A stretch of DNA of 64,000 bases. Source: Robiginitalea sp. (GTDB lineage Bacteria > Bacteroidota > Bacteroidia > Flavobacteriales > Flavobacteriaceae). How positions within the stretch are numbered: position 1 is the stretch's first letter; every line of letters starts with the position of its first letter. Below the pieces are notes generated by a model. That model did no database searches. It had not been told where the DNA came from and was given only the letters and a program-made list of their open reading frames with translations. The translations under genes and the position numbers were made by a program. The DNA lies in assembly GCA_024642005.1 (NCBI GenBank), contig JAHECA010000008.1, positions 1-64,000 on the forward strand, written 5' to 3'. This document shows positions 9,178 through 18,067 of the stretch, piece after piece.

Positions 9178-11604
9178 TCAGCGCAGTTCCGCGCTGAATT
9201 CCTTTTCGAAAGCCTGCTGCAGTTTTTTCATAATCCCGTCAATCTGCCCATCGGTGAGGGTTTTCTTTGCATCCTGCAAATAAAAGCTCAGGGCGTAGGA
9301 TTTTTTCCCTTTCGGGAGTTTATCACCCGTGTAGACATCGAAGAGTTCCACCTCTTTTAGGAGTTTCTGTTCGGTCTTGAAGGCACGTTGGTAAAGCTCC
9401 TGGAAACTTACCTGTTGGTCGAGCAGCAGGGCCAGGTCGCGTCGCACTTCCGGAAAACGCGGGATTTCCCCGAATTGCATGGTGTTGGACCGAATCTGCT
9501 CCAGCAGGGCATTCCAGCGGATGTCGGCGTATAAAACCTCTTGACGGATCTCAAAAGCCTCGAGGAATCGCGGGTGTACCAGCCCCAGCTCGGCCAGGGT
9601 TTCCCCGTTTTGTTCCAGGCGCAGGGCTTCCGAGAATCGCGCATCTTCCATGGGCGTTTCCTGAAAAGGTTCTCTTATGCCGGCCCCTTCAAGCAACTTG
9701 CGCACCAGGCCCTTCAGATAGAAAAAGCCCAAAGGCTCTCCTTTCGCGGTCCAGTGGTCGCGGCTCCGGTTCCCGCTCACCAGAACGGAAAGGCGGTTTT
9801 CTTCGTTCCATTTTCCATTGGCCTGACCGTACACTTTTCCGAATTCGAACAGGCGCAGGTCTGGTTGCTTTCGGTTCAGGTTATGTGCGATGGCGCTCAG
9901 GCCGCTAAAGATTAGGTCGCGCCTCATTTCCGACAACTCCCGGCTGAGCGGATTCAGCAGGGGCACAGCTGTCACGGCAGCGTCGTCGAGCAGGGCATTG
10001 TGCTGCGGATTGCACAGGGAATTGCCCAAAATCTCATAGAAGCCATTGGCGGCAAGTTGGCCGCCGAGCTGGTTTTGCACGCTGTGCGGCTCGGTGGTGC
10101 CGGGCGGGGCGATAGAGGCGGTGAATTTCTTTTTGTCGGGAACGTTGTTGTACCCGTACACGCGCAAGATTTCCTCGATTACGTCTACCTCCCGGTGCAC
10201 GTCGACACGGAAAAATGGTATGATCAGGCCCAGGCCCGATTCGGTAACGCTTTTTACCTGTATATCGAGCGATGCCAGAATCGCGATAATGGTGTCTCTC
10301 GGAATCTCCTGCCCGATAAGGCCGTGGATTTTGTCGTAGGAGAGAAACACATTGTGGTCGGGTATTTTCTTCGGGTACAGGTCAACTGCATCGGAGGTGA
10401 TTTCGCCCCCGGCTATGTCTCGGATCAGGATGGCTGCCCGGATAAGGGCGTACTCCACGTTATTGATATCGATGCCCCGTTCGAAACGGAAGGAGGCATC
10501 TGTGCTCAGGCCATGACGCTTGGCGGTCTTGCGAATGGAAACCGGATCGAAGTAAGCGCTTTCCAGGAAGATATTCCGCGTGTCTCCGGTTACCCCTGTA
10601 TTGATCCCGCCATATACCCCGGCAATACACATGGGCTTCTCCCCGTCGCATATCATCAGGTCGTCTTCATGAAGCACGCGTTCTTCCCCGTCCAGGGTCA
10701 TGAATTTGGTGCCCGCGGCAACTGTTTTGACCTCGATCTTTTTGCCGTAGATGCGATTGGCGTCGAAGGCGTGCAGGGGTTGTCCCAGCTCGTGCAACAC
10801 GTAATTGGTGGCATCCACGACATTGTTGATGGGGTTTAGCCCGATCGCCCGGAGCCGGTTCTTCAGCCAGTCGGGCGACTCCTGCACAATGAGGTTGGAA
10901 AGCGTTATGCCGCAATAGCGCGGCGCCAGGGCAGCGTCCTTAACCGAAACGTCGATGCGCAGGCTGCGGTTGTCTACGTTAAAATTGCTAATCGAGGGCG
11001 TAATAAGCTCGCGTGATAGCTTCCTGTGCTTTAGCCCGGCTCGCAGGTCGCGTGCCACCCCGTAGTGGCTCATGGCGTCTGCCCGGTTGGGCGTAAGGCC
11101 GATTTCGAGCACCCGGTCGCGCTCCACTTCAAACAATTCGGAGCAAGGCGTACCGGCCGGTGCCTCAGTGTCCAAAACCAGTATGCCGGCGTGGCTGCTG
11201 CCCAGGCCAATTTCGTCTTCGGCACAGATCATCCCCTGGCTTTCAAGGCCCCTGATTTTTCCTTTTTTGATCTTCCAGGGTTCCCCATTGGTCGGGTAAA
11301 GGGTGGTGCCGATGGTGGCTACGGGCACGCTTTGCCCAGCAGCCACATTGGGGGCCCCACAGACGATCTGCAACGTCTCGCCCTGGCCGACATCTACCCG
11401 GCAAAGCCATAACTTATTGGCATTTGGGTGTTTCTCGCAGCTGAGCACCTTGCCGACAACAATCCCTTCGAGCCCCCCTTTAACCGATTCGAATTCGGTT
11501 ATCCCCTCTACTTCGAGCCCGAGGTCTGTCAGCAGTTCTGCCGCTTGTTCGGCCGGCCAGTCAATTTCCAGAAATTGCTTTAACCAGTTATAGGAGATTT
11601 TCAT
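9178..11604 (-). CDS. pheT: Phenylalanine-tRNA ligase beta subunit
   Basis: 808 residues, the usual length of the bacterial PheRS beta chain. In order: an N-terminal tRNA-binding (EMAP/Arc1p-like) domain at about 40-150, the B3/B4 editing domain in the middle third, a B5 domain near 400-475, the catalytic-like core, and a C-terminal FDX-ACB anticodon-binding domain (about 715-808). It forms the alpha2-beta2 synthetase with PheS, which is not in this window, so pheS and pheT are unlinked here as in many Bacteroidota. It has its own promoter at 11623-11652. Confidence 0.97.
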   Translation of the reverse strand: MKISYNWLKQFLEIDWPAEQAAELLTDLGLEVEGITEFESVKGGLEGIVVGKVLSCEKHPNANKLWLCRVDVGQGETLQIVCGAPNVAAGQSVPVATIGTTLYPTNGEPWKIKKGKIRGLESQGMICAEDEIGLGSSHAGILVLDTEAPAGTPCSELFEVERDRVLEIGLTPNRADAMSHYGVARDLRAGLKHRKLSRELITPSISNFNVDNRSLRIDVSVKDAALAPRYCGITLSNLIVQESPDWLKNRLRAIGLNPINNVVDATNYVLHELGQPLHAFDANRIYGKKIEVKTVAAGTKFMTLDGEERVLHEDDLMICDGEKPMCIAGVYGGINTGVTGDTRNIFLESAYFDPVSIRKTAKRHGLSTDASFRFERGIDINNVEYALIRAAILIRDIAGGEITSDAVDLYPKKIPDHNVFLSYDKIHGLIGQEIPRDTIIAILASLDIQVKSVTESGLGLIIPFFRVDVHREVDVIEEILRVYGYNNVPDKKKFTASIAPPGTTEPHSVQNQLGGQLAANGFYEILGNSLCNPQHNALLDDAAVTAVPLLNPLSRELSEMRRDLIFSGLSAIAHNLNRKQPDLRLFEFGKVYGQANGKWNEENRLSVLVSGNRSRDHWTAKGEPLGFFYLKGLVRKLLEGAGIREPFQETPMEDARFSEALRLEQNGETLAELGLVHPRFLEAFEIRQEVLYADIRWNALLEQIRSNTMQFGEIPRFPEVRRDLALLLDQQVSFQELYQRAFKTEQKLLKEVELFDVYTGDKLPKGKKSYALSFYLQDAKKTLTDGQIDGIMKKLQQAFEKEFSAELR

Positions 11605-11622
11605 TATGCCGCTTTAAGCCAT

Positions 11623-11652
11623 CAAAGATAAAACAATGGCGCGTGAATTCAA
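11623..11652 (-). promoter_or_regulatory. Promoter of pheT
   Basis: On the minus strand TTG (11652-11650), a 19-base spacer, then TATCTTTG (11630-11623), an exact Bacteroidota -7 element, 18 bases before the pheT ATG. The leader is therefore very short and no attenuator or T-box is seen. Confidence 0.75.
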
Positions 11653-11684
11653 GTGTTGGAACCACCCGCTCACCGTAATAAAAG

Positions 11685-11712
11685 AACCTCCGGGCCTTTT
11701 GACGCGGAGGTT
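11685..11712 (-). terminator. Intrinsic terminator after leuB
   Basis: AACCTCCG (11685-11692) pairs with CGGAGGTT (11705-11712) around a 12-base loop. On the minus strand the stem is followed by CTTTTATTA. It separates the leuAB transcript from the pheT promoter. Confidence 0.75.
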
Positions 11713-11735
11713 TTTAGGTTTTAGCCGGGGTGGGC

Positions 11736-12854
11736 TTAGATAATGGTCGATTTCCCGAGCCCGATATTTTCCTTGTTCAGCCCCCTGAAATCGTCGGAAT
11801 CGCTAATATGGCTGGCGATGAAGTGGCCCACGTCGTCAGTGCCGTATTTGCTGTTCGCATCGAGGTCTGAGGTTACCATGTTATTCTTGAGGGCTTTGTT
11901 CACTGCCCGCACCACAGCGGCTGCCTCTTCGTCCAGGCCAAAATGGTCGAGCAGCATGGCGGCCGACAAAATGGAAGCGATGGGGTTGGCGATGTTTTTG
12001 CCGGTAGCCTGTGGGTAAGACCCGTGAATGGGTTCGAACATGGCACTTTCGTCCCCTACCGACGCCGAAGGCAGCAGCCCGATGGAACCCCCGATAACGC
12101 TGCCCTCATCAGAAAGGATATCGCCAAACATGTTCTCAGTGAGGATCACGTCAAACTGGCTTGGGTTCAGAATAAGCTGCATGGCGGCATTGTCTACAAA
12201 GAGGTAATTCAGCTCCACTTCGGGGTAGCTTTCCCCGATGCGGGTTACCACCTTGCGCCAGAGGCGCGATGATTCCAGCACGTTGGCCTTGTCGACCAGG
12301 GTGAGCTTGTTGCGGCGGGTCTTGGCAGCCTTGAAGGCCAGGTGGGCGATGCGGCTGATTTCCGGCTCGGTGTAGATACACAGGTCAGAAGCCGTGTTGC
12401 CGTCTTCGCTCAGGAATTTCTCCCCGAAATAAATGCCGCCTGTAAGCTCGCGGTAAATCACGAAATCGGTGCCGCTGATGCGGTTTTCGCGCAGGGGCGA
12501 TTTTTCGATCAGGGTGGGGAATACCTTTACCGGGCGTATGTTGCTGAAGAGCCCCAGCTCTTTGCGCAGCCGCAGCAAGCCCTGCTCGGGGCGTACCTTG
12601 GCGCTGGGGTCGTTGTCGTATTTGGGGTCGCCTATGGCGCCAAAAAGCACGGCGTCTGAGGCCTTGCAGAGCGCCAGGGTGTCGTCTGGCAGGGGGTTAC
12701 CTGTTTTATCAATGGCAATGGCCCCTACGGGGGCCTCCACAAATTCAAACTGATGCCCGAAGGCTTCTTCCACAGCCTGCAGGCAGGCCACGGCCTGAGC
12801 GGCTACTTCCGGACCGATCCCGTCGCCCGGGAGCAATGCGATTTTCAATTTCAT
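11736..12854 (-). CDS. leuB: 3-isopropylmalate dehydrogenase
   Basis: 372 residues. Oxidises and decarboxylates 3-isopropylmalate to 2-oxoisocaproate with NAD in leucine synthesis. Visible are the N-terminal L-P-G-D-G-I-G-P-E, the substrate-binding arginines around L-R-x-x-L and the NAD-site block G-S-x-P-x-A-T-G-K-N-I-A-N-P near 285. The ATG at 12854 overlaps the leuA stop by one base (TGATG); a TTG one codon upstream is unlikely. Only leuA and leuB are here; leuC and leuD must lie elsewhere. Confidence 0.96.
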   Translation of the reverse strand: MKLKIALLPGDGIGPEVAAQAVACLQAVEEAFGHQFEFVEAPVGAIAIDKTGNPLPDDTLALCKASDAVLFGAIGDPKYDNDPSAKVRPEQGLLRLRKELGLFSNIRPVKVFPTLIEKSPLRENRISGTDFVIYRELTGGIYFGEKFLSEDGNTASDLCIYTEPEISRIAHLAFKAAKTRRNKLTLVDKANVLESSRLWRKVVTRIGESYPEVELNYLFVDNAAMQLILNPSQFDVILTENMFGDILSDEGSVIGGSIGLLPSASVGDESAMFEPIHGSYPQATGKNIANPIASILSAAMLLDHFGLDEEAAAVVRAVNKALKNNMVTSDLDANSKYGTDDVGHFIASHISDSDDFRGLNKENIGLGKSTII

Positions 12855-14026
12855 CAAGCGATACTTTGGATATTTATGGCAGCGACTTCCACAATTTCAT
12901 GGATGTCTTCGTCTACGACCTCCTTTTTGCGGTCCGCGAATTGCAGGAATATTTCATATACTTTGTCGAGTTGCACCTTGGTGAGTTCGTACCCCACATT
13001 CTTGGCCCGGTAGGCCAGGGCGGCCCGCCCGCTGCGCGCAGTGAGCACAATGGAGGAATGGTCGACCCCCACCTCGTGCGGGTCGATGATTTCATAGGTT
13101 TCCCGTTTTTTGATTACCCCGTCCTGGTGGATGCCTGAACTGTGCGCAAAGGCATTGGAGCCCACTATGGCCTTGTTGGGCTGAACAGGCATGCCCATTT
13201 TCTGGGAAACCATCTGGCTGGTGCTGTACAACAGCTTGCTGTTGATGTCGGTATCCAGGTTCAGGTAGGGGTGCTGGCGCAGGATCATCACCACCTCCTC
13301 CAGGGAGGTGTTGCCGGCCCTTTCGCCTATGCCGTTGATGGTGCACTCGATTTGCCGGGCCCCGTTGATTACCCCTGAAATGGAGTTTGCCGTGGCCAGG
13401 CCCAGGTCGTTATGGCAGTGGCATGAAAGGATGGCCTTGTCGATGCCCTTCACGTTCTCCTTCAGGTATTTCATCTTGGCTCCGTACTCTTCGGGCAGGC
13501 AATAGCCGGTGGTGTCGGGAATGTTCAGCACGGTGGCCCCGGCTTTGATTACGGCCTCGCACACCCGGGCCAGGTATTCGTTGTCGGTGCGCCCGGCGTC
13601 TTCGGCGTAGAACTCCACGTCTTCGACAAAGCTTTTAGCATAGCTGACCGCTTCGACGGCACGCTCGATAATCGCTTCCCGGTTCGAGTTGAACTTGAAC
13701 TGAATATGCGAATCAGAAGTGCCGATCCCGGTATGAATCCGCGGCCGCCTGGCTTTCTTGAGCGCTTCGGCAGCCACTTCGATATCTTTCTTAACGGCCC
13801 GGGTAAGTCCGCAAACTGTGGCGTGCTTGACAATTCGAGCGATATCGGCAACCGATTTAAAGTCGCCGGGGCTCGAAATGGGGAAGCCAGCCTCGATCAC
13901 GTCTACGCCCAATTCGTCAAGGCGTTCGGCGATGATCAGCTTCTGTTCGGTATCCAGTTTGCATCCCGGTACTTGTTCTCCATCTCGCAGCGTTGTATCA
14001 AAAATCTGTACCTTTTCTTTACTCAT
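12854..14026 (-). CDS. leuA: 2-isopropylmalate synthase, short form without regulatory domain
   Basis: 390 residues. The catalytic TIM barrel is complete: D-T-T-L-R-D-G-E-Q at 10-18, the metal-binding H-x-H in S-C-H-C-H-N-D-L-G near 200, and G-I-G-E-R-A-G-N-x-S-L-E-E near 235. It condenses acetyl-CoA with 2-oxoisovalerate, the first leucine-specific step. Typical LeuA proteins have about 510-570 residues; here the C-terminal leucine-binding (LeuA dimer/ACT-like) domain is missing, and the gene stops and couples to leuB without a frameshift remnant. Feedback inhibition by leucine is therefore not expected by the usual route. A citramalate or homocitrate synthase is a less likely reading given the coupling to leuB. 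Confidence 0.9.
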   Translation of the reverse strand: MSKEKVQIFDTTLRDGEQVPGCKLDTEQKLIIAERLDELGVDVIEAGFPISSPGDFKSVADIARIVKHATVCGLTRAVKKDIEVAAEALKKARRPRIHTGIGTSDSHIQFKFNSNREAIIERAVEAVSYAKSFVEDVEFYAEDAGRTDNEYLARVCEAVIKAGATVLNIPDTTGYCLPEEYGAKMKYLKENVKGIDKAILSCHCHNDLGLATANSISGVINGARQIECTINGIGERAGNTSLEEVVMILRQHPYLNLDTDINSKLLYSTSQMVSQKMGMPVQPNKAIVGSNAFAHSSGIHQDGVIKKRETYEIIDPHEVGVDHSSIVLTARSGRAALAYRAKNVGYELTKVQLDKVYEIFLQFADRKKEVVDEDIHEIVEVAAINIQSIA

Positions 14027-14173
14027 CAGAATTACATACTTTTAGTCACCATTTACGAAGATACTTGCAGAACTCCTAACGGGGAAAAAACCCTGAATGT
14101 ATTTACAATGTTAAGCAACTTTCAACTAGAGGTAAACATCTGATATACAATATTATAAATCATCATATTTACG

Positions 14174-15718
14174 ATGACAAGTGCCCATAAAGACGCGTTG
14201 TTTGTGCTGGTGAAGTCGCTGTCCAAGTCTGAAAAGCGGCAGTTCAAATTGTATGTGGGACGACTGGGGGTAAACGTGGACGCCAAATTCCTGGCCCTTT
14301 TTAACCTGCTCGACCGGATGAAAGGGTACGACGAAGAGGTAATTCTGGAAAGCGGCATAGTCAAGAAATCGCAGCTGTCCAACCTGAAGGCGCACCTGTA
14401 CAAACAGGTACTGGTAAGCCTGCGCCTGAACCCGGTTAACCAGAATATCCGCATCCAACTGCGCGAACAACTCGATTTTGCGACCATTCTCTATCAGAAG
14501 GGGCTGTACAAGCAGAGCCTCAAGATTCTCGACAAGGTAAAGGGCACGGCCATTGAAAATGAGGAGAAAAATATCGCCTACGAAATTGTCGAGCTCGAAA
14601 AAATTATTGAGACCCAATACATTACCCGCAGCATTGGCGACCGGGCCGAGGAACTTTCGGGTCAGGCCCAGCAGTTGTCTGAGCTGAACAACGTTACCAG
14701 CAAGCTGTCCAATCTTTCGCTGCAGCTCTACAGCATGATGCTCAAGATGGGCTATGTGCGCAACGATGCCGATTACCGCAACGTAACCGCGTATTTTGAA
14801 ACGCATTTACCGGTTTACCAGATCGATAAATTGGGTTTCCGCGAAAAACTGTGGCTGTACAAGGCACATCTCTGGTACAGCTTCCTGATCCAGGATTTTC
14901 TCTCTTCCTATAAATACTCCAGTAAGTGGGTAGACCTCTTCTATGAGCAACCCACAATGATTAACCTGAATCCCGTCTTTTTCCTGAAAGGGAACAACTA
15001 TTTGCTGGAGTCGCTCTTTTTCGTGAAATACAGCAGCCAGTTCAAGCTGGTACTCAAGCGGCTCGAAAAGGTGATTGCGGGAAAGGACTTCCCCAAGAAC
15101 GACAACGTGGCCTCCCTGAGCTTCCTCTATGTGAATGCCAATAAGCTCAACCTGCATTTTCTGGACGGTACTTTCGAGAAAGGGCTTTACCTGGTCAAAA
15201 TTGTGGAGTATGGCATAAACAAGCACCGCGATACCCTCGACCAGCACCACATCATGCTGTTCTATTACAAAATCGCCTGCCTGTATTTCGGCATTGGCGA
15301 CCACAAGATGTGTATTCAGTATCTGAAGAAGATCATCCAGAACAAGAGTATGAAGGTGCGCGAAGACCTCATGTGCTTCGCCCGGGTGCTGAGCCTGGTC
15401 GCCCATTACGAGGCGGGCATGGACTACCACCTTGAAGTTCAACTTAAAAGCACCTACAAGTTCTTATTGAAAATGAATGAGTTGCATGCCGTGCAAAAGG
15501 AAATGATCAAATTCCTGAGGAAGATGGGCTCCATCTACCCGCACGACCTGCGCGCGGCCTTTCAGGAGTTGTACGACCGCCTCAAGGTCTACGAAGACCA
15601 CCCGTACGAAAAGCGCGCTTTCCTATACCTCGACATCCTCTCCTGGCTCGAGAGCCACCTGGAGGGGCGACCGGTGGCCGAAATCATCAGGGAGAAGGCC
15701 CTGGCGATTACCCGGTAG
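14174..15718 (+). CDS. Conserved helical-repeat protein of unknown function
   Basis: 514 residues with no signal peptide or membrane segment. The sequence is almost entirely amphipathic helix, with repeated patterns such as YKIACLYFGIGDHKMCIQYL that resemble TPR units in the C-terminal half. The N terminus (KSLSKSEKRQFKLYV) is basic. I recognise the general type from other Bacteroidota genomes but know no function; a scaffold or protein-interaction role is an inference. It is divergent from leuA across a 147-base AT-rich spacer. Confidence 0.7.
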   Translation: MTSAHKDALFVLVKSLSKSEKRQFKLYVGRLGVNVDAKFLALFNLLDRMKGYDEEVILESGIVKKSQLSNLKAHLYKQVLVSLRLNPVNQNIRIQLREQLDFATILYQKGLYKQSLKILDKVKGTAIENEEKNIAYEIVELEKIIETQYITRSIGDRAEELSGQAQQLSELNNVTSKLSNLSLQLYSMMLKMGYVRNDADYRNVTAYFETHLPVYQIDKLGFREKLWLYKAHLWYSFLIQDFLSSYKYSSKWVDLFYEQPTMINLNPVFFLKGNNYLLESLFFVKYSSQFKLVLKRLEKVIAGKDFPKNDNVASLSFLYVNANKLNLHFLDGTFEKGLYLVKIVEYGINKHRDTLDQHHIMLFYYKIACLYFGIGDHKMCIQYLKKIIQNKSMKVREDLMCFARVLSLVAHYEAGMDYHLEVQLKSTYKFLLKMNELHAVQKEMIKFLRKMGSIYPHDLRAAFQELYDRLKVYEDHPYEKRAFLYLDILSWLESHLEGRPVAEIIREKALAITR

Positions 15719-15797
15719 TTGAGGAGCCAATTTGTCCATCTGCATCGGAGTGCCTGTGCGGTTAACTAGCTGACAGGCGCCTTTCGGCGGGAGGGGG

Positions 15798-16283
15798 TTA
15801 ATCCCCGAGCGTCCAGTCTCTGAAAGCATTCCATTTTTCCGGATCCCCATTGATTTCAAAGGTTTCAGACCTGTCGAATGCCAGTGCGGCAGCCCCGAAT
15901 CCGGCGCCAAGCAAAGTGCCCAAGACAGCGCCCCCTGCCGCCCCGTCGCCGGCTGTATAGCCAAAAAAGGGGACATCCGGGTCTGCTGAAGCCGCCCCGG
16001 CAACGGCAAATACCACAGCACCTGTGGCAGCGCCAAACACGATGCTGTTGCCGGCCGACCGGTAGGTTTTTATCCTGCCGAGGGAGCTTAAGGGAAATTC
16101 GGAAATAGCATCCTTCCGGCTAAGCTGCAACCCGTTTTCTGAAATCGCAGATAAGTTGCCCTTGGCCACTTTTTTCCCCTGCATGTTGTAGACGCGTACG
16201 AAAACATGCGCATTTTTGGATTGATTTTGGGCGCTCAGGGGCATAATGCAAATCAGGGCGAAGGCTAACAGGAAATTTTTCAA
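15798..16283 (-). CDS. Secreted or surface protein with glycine-rich segment
   Basis: About 161 residues if the TTG at 16283 is used. This start begins directly at the signal peptide (KNFLLAFALICIMPLSAQ), while a GTG at 16334 would add 17 non-signal residues. After the signal comes a small beta-rich segment and then a Gly/Ala-rich stretch (about 85-140: GAATGAVVFAVAGAASA and GAAGGAVLGTLLGAGFGAA) resembling glycine-zipper membrane segments. No function recognised. It stands alone. Confidence 0.6.
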   Translation of the reverse strand: MKNFLLAFALICIMPLSAQNQSKNAHVFVRVYNMQGKKVAKGNLSAISENGLQLSRKDAISEFPLSSLGRIKTYRSAGNSIVFGAATGAVVFAVAGAASADPDVPFFGYTAGDGAAGGAVLGTLLGAGFGAAALAFDRSETFEINGDPEKWNAFRDWTLGD

Positions 16284-16397
16284 GGCGGGTCGGCGTTTCA
16301 GATGGTTAAATCCAAGATACGCCAAAATCGGCACAGGCGAGCTTTATTTGAGAGGGCTTGATGCAGCAGGGATGCTTTGGAACCTGTCCGGATAAAG

Positions 16398-17891
16398 CTA
16401 CTCACCAGCCGCAATCATTTTGGGGCGCCTGCTTAAATGGTCGGTAACCTGTTCATAGGCCAACCCGAATGACAGCACCTTTCGGTCGTCACCCAGTTTG
16501 CCCAGTATTTGCATCCCCATGGGTCGTCCCCGGGCATCGAATCCCACCGGGACGTTCAGTACGGGGATGCCCCCCAGGCTGCCCGGCACCACCACTTCCA
16601 TCCACCGGTGGTAGGTATCCATGGCGCGGCCGTCGATCTGCTTCGGCCAGTGAATTTCCTTCGGGTAGGGGAATACCTGGGCCGAAGGCAGGACCAGGAA
16701 GTCATACCTGCCGAAGAGCCTGTCGAGCTCGGTGTACCATTCGGAGCGTATGGTCTGGGCCCGTGCCACGTCCTGTTCGGTAAGTCCCAGGCCCTGTTCG
16801 ATCTCCCAGACCAGTTCCGGTTTGAGCAGGGCCCGGTTTGCAGGCACCTCATAGTATTCCAGCATGTCTATGCGGCCATGGTGGCGCAGGGTGGTCCAGC
16901 TCTCCCAAAGGTCTGAGGGCAACAGGCCGGGTTGCACGGGCTCGACCAGGGACCCGGCTTCGGCTACCGCAGCCAGGTTGGCCATGCACAACTCCAGAAT
17001 TCCGGCCTCCATGGCAAGGTAATGGTTCAGGTCGCCCATCCAGCCGATTTTTATGCCCTTTAGGCCAAGGGGTTCCAGGCCCCCGAATTCAGGGGTACGG
17101 GCCAGGGTTTGCAGCAGTTGTATGGTATCGCGGGTGTTGCGGCCCATGGGCCCGGAAGTGGAAAGCAGCCGGTCGCTGAGGCTTCCGTCTTCTTCCACAA
17201 CATGGGTGCTGGGCCGAAAGCCGATAACATTGTTAAAGGCTCCGGGGTTGCGCAGCGAGCCCATCATATCGCCCCCATCGGCTGCGGGCAACATATGGGT
17301 CCCAAGCCCGCAGGCCGCCCCGCCGCTGCTTCCACCGGCAGTTAGCTCCGGGTTGTAGGCACTCCCCGTTGCTCCGAACACCGGGTTATACGATTGGGAG
17401 CCCAGGCCGAATTCGGGCGTGTTGGTCTTGCCGATGAAAATGGCCCCTTGTGCCCGGATCTTTTCAGCAATTGGGCCGTCTGCCACGGCAACCCGGTCTT
17501 TGAACATGGGCGAACCTAACGTATAGGGCAAGCCCATTACGGGCTGCAAATCCTTGATGGCATGGGGCATGCCGTGCATCCAGCCCCAATATTCTCCCCG
17601 GGCCAGGGCAGCATCGGCTTCCCGGGCCTGACGCAATAAAACATCATCGGCAGCCAGGCTTACAAGAGCATTGTAAACGGGGTTGTAGGTGTGGATGCGC
17701 GCAAGATAGGCCTGCATTACCTCCAGGCAACTCACCTGTTTGCCGTGGATGGCTGCAGACAATTCGGTAGCGCTCAGGTCGGTCGGGTCAGCTGGCAGCC
17801 CGCCGGCAAAGAGCCTGCCCGAAAAGGGGAGGGGCGCTGCCAGGGCAACCCCCGCAGCCCCTGCATTTCTGATAAAGGTTCTCCGCTTCAT
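16398..17891 (-). CDS. Amidase-signature family hydrolase with Tat-like signal
   Basis: 497 residues. The N terminus K-R-R-T-F-I-R before a hydrophobic Ala-rich stretch looks like a twin-arginine signal, so export is likely. The amidase-signature triad can be placed: the lysine in H-A-I-K-D at about 112, the serine of the G-S-L-R block near 215, and the nucleophilic region G-G-S-S-G-G-A-A near 190. The G-G-D-M-M-G-S-L-R-N-P form is typical of one amidase subgroup. The substrate (amide, peptide or nylon-type oligomer) is not deducible. It is not GatA, which lacks a signal and sits with GatB/C. Confidence 0.85.
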   Translation of the reverse strand: MKRRTFIRNAGAAGVALAAPLPFSGRLFAGGLPADPTDLSATELSAAIHGKQVSCLEVMQAYLARIHTYNPVYNALVSLAADDVLLRQAREADAALARGEYWGWMHGMPHAIKDLQPVMGLPYTLGSPMFKDRVAVADGPIAEKIRAQGAIFIGKTNTPEFGLGSQSYNPVFGATGSAYNPELTAGGSSGGAACGLGTHMLPAADGGDMMGSLRNPGAFNNVIGFRPSTHVVEEDGSLSDRLLSTSGPMGRNTRDTIQLLQTLARTPEFGGLEPLGLKGIKIGWMGDLNHYLAMEAGILELCMANLAAVAEAGSLVEPVQPGLLPSDLWESWTTLRHHGRIDMLEYYEVPANRALLKPELVWEIEQGLGLTEQDVARAQTIRSEWYTELDRLFGRYDFLVLPSAQVFPYPKEIHWPKQIDGRAMDTYHRWMEVVVPGSLGGIPVLNVPVGFDARGRPMGMQILGKLGDDRKVLSFGLAYEQVTDHLSRRPKMIAAGE

Positions 17892-18067
17892 GGGTTATTT
17901 CAGTTTGTTCAGGAGGTGGTCTGCATTTTGGGCCTCAAGTGCGGCGGGCAGATATTTTTTCGCTGTTTCCAATACTGACAAGCTTTAAAGATTACTGGAC
18001 TTCTTCCTGTTTTACTGCCTTTCCCGGTTTTTGAAGCGGGCATTTCGGCATCGCCGTCTGGCCCGAA

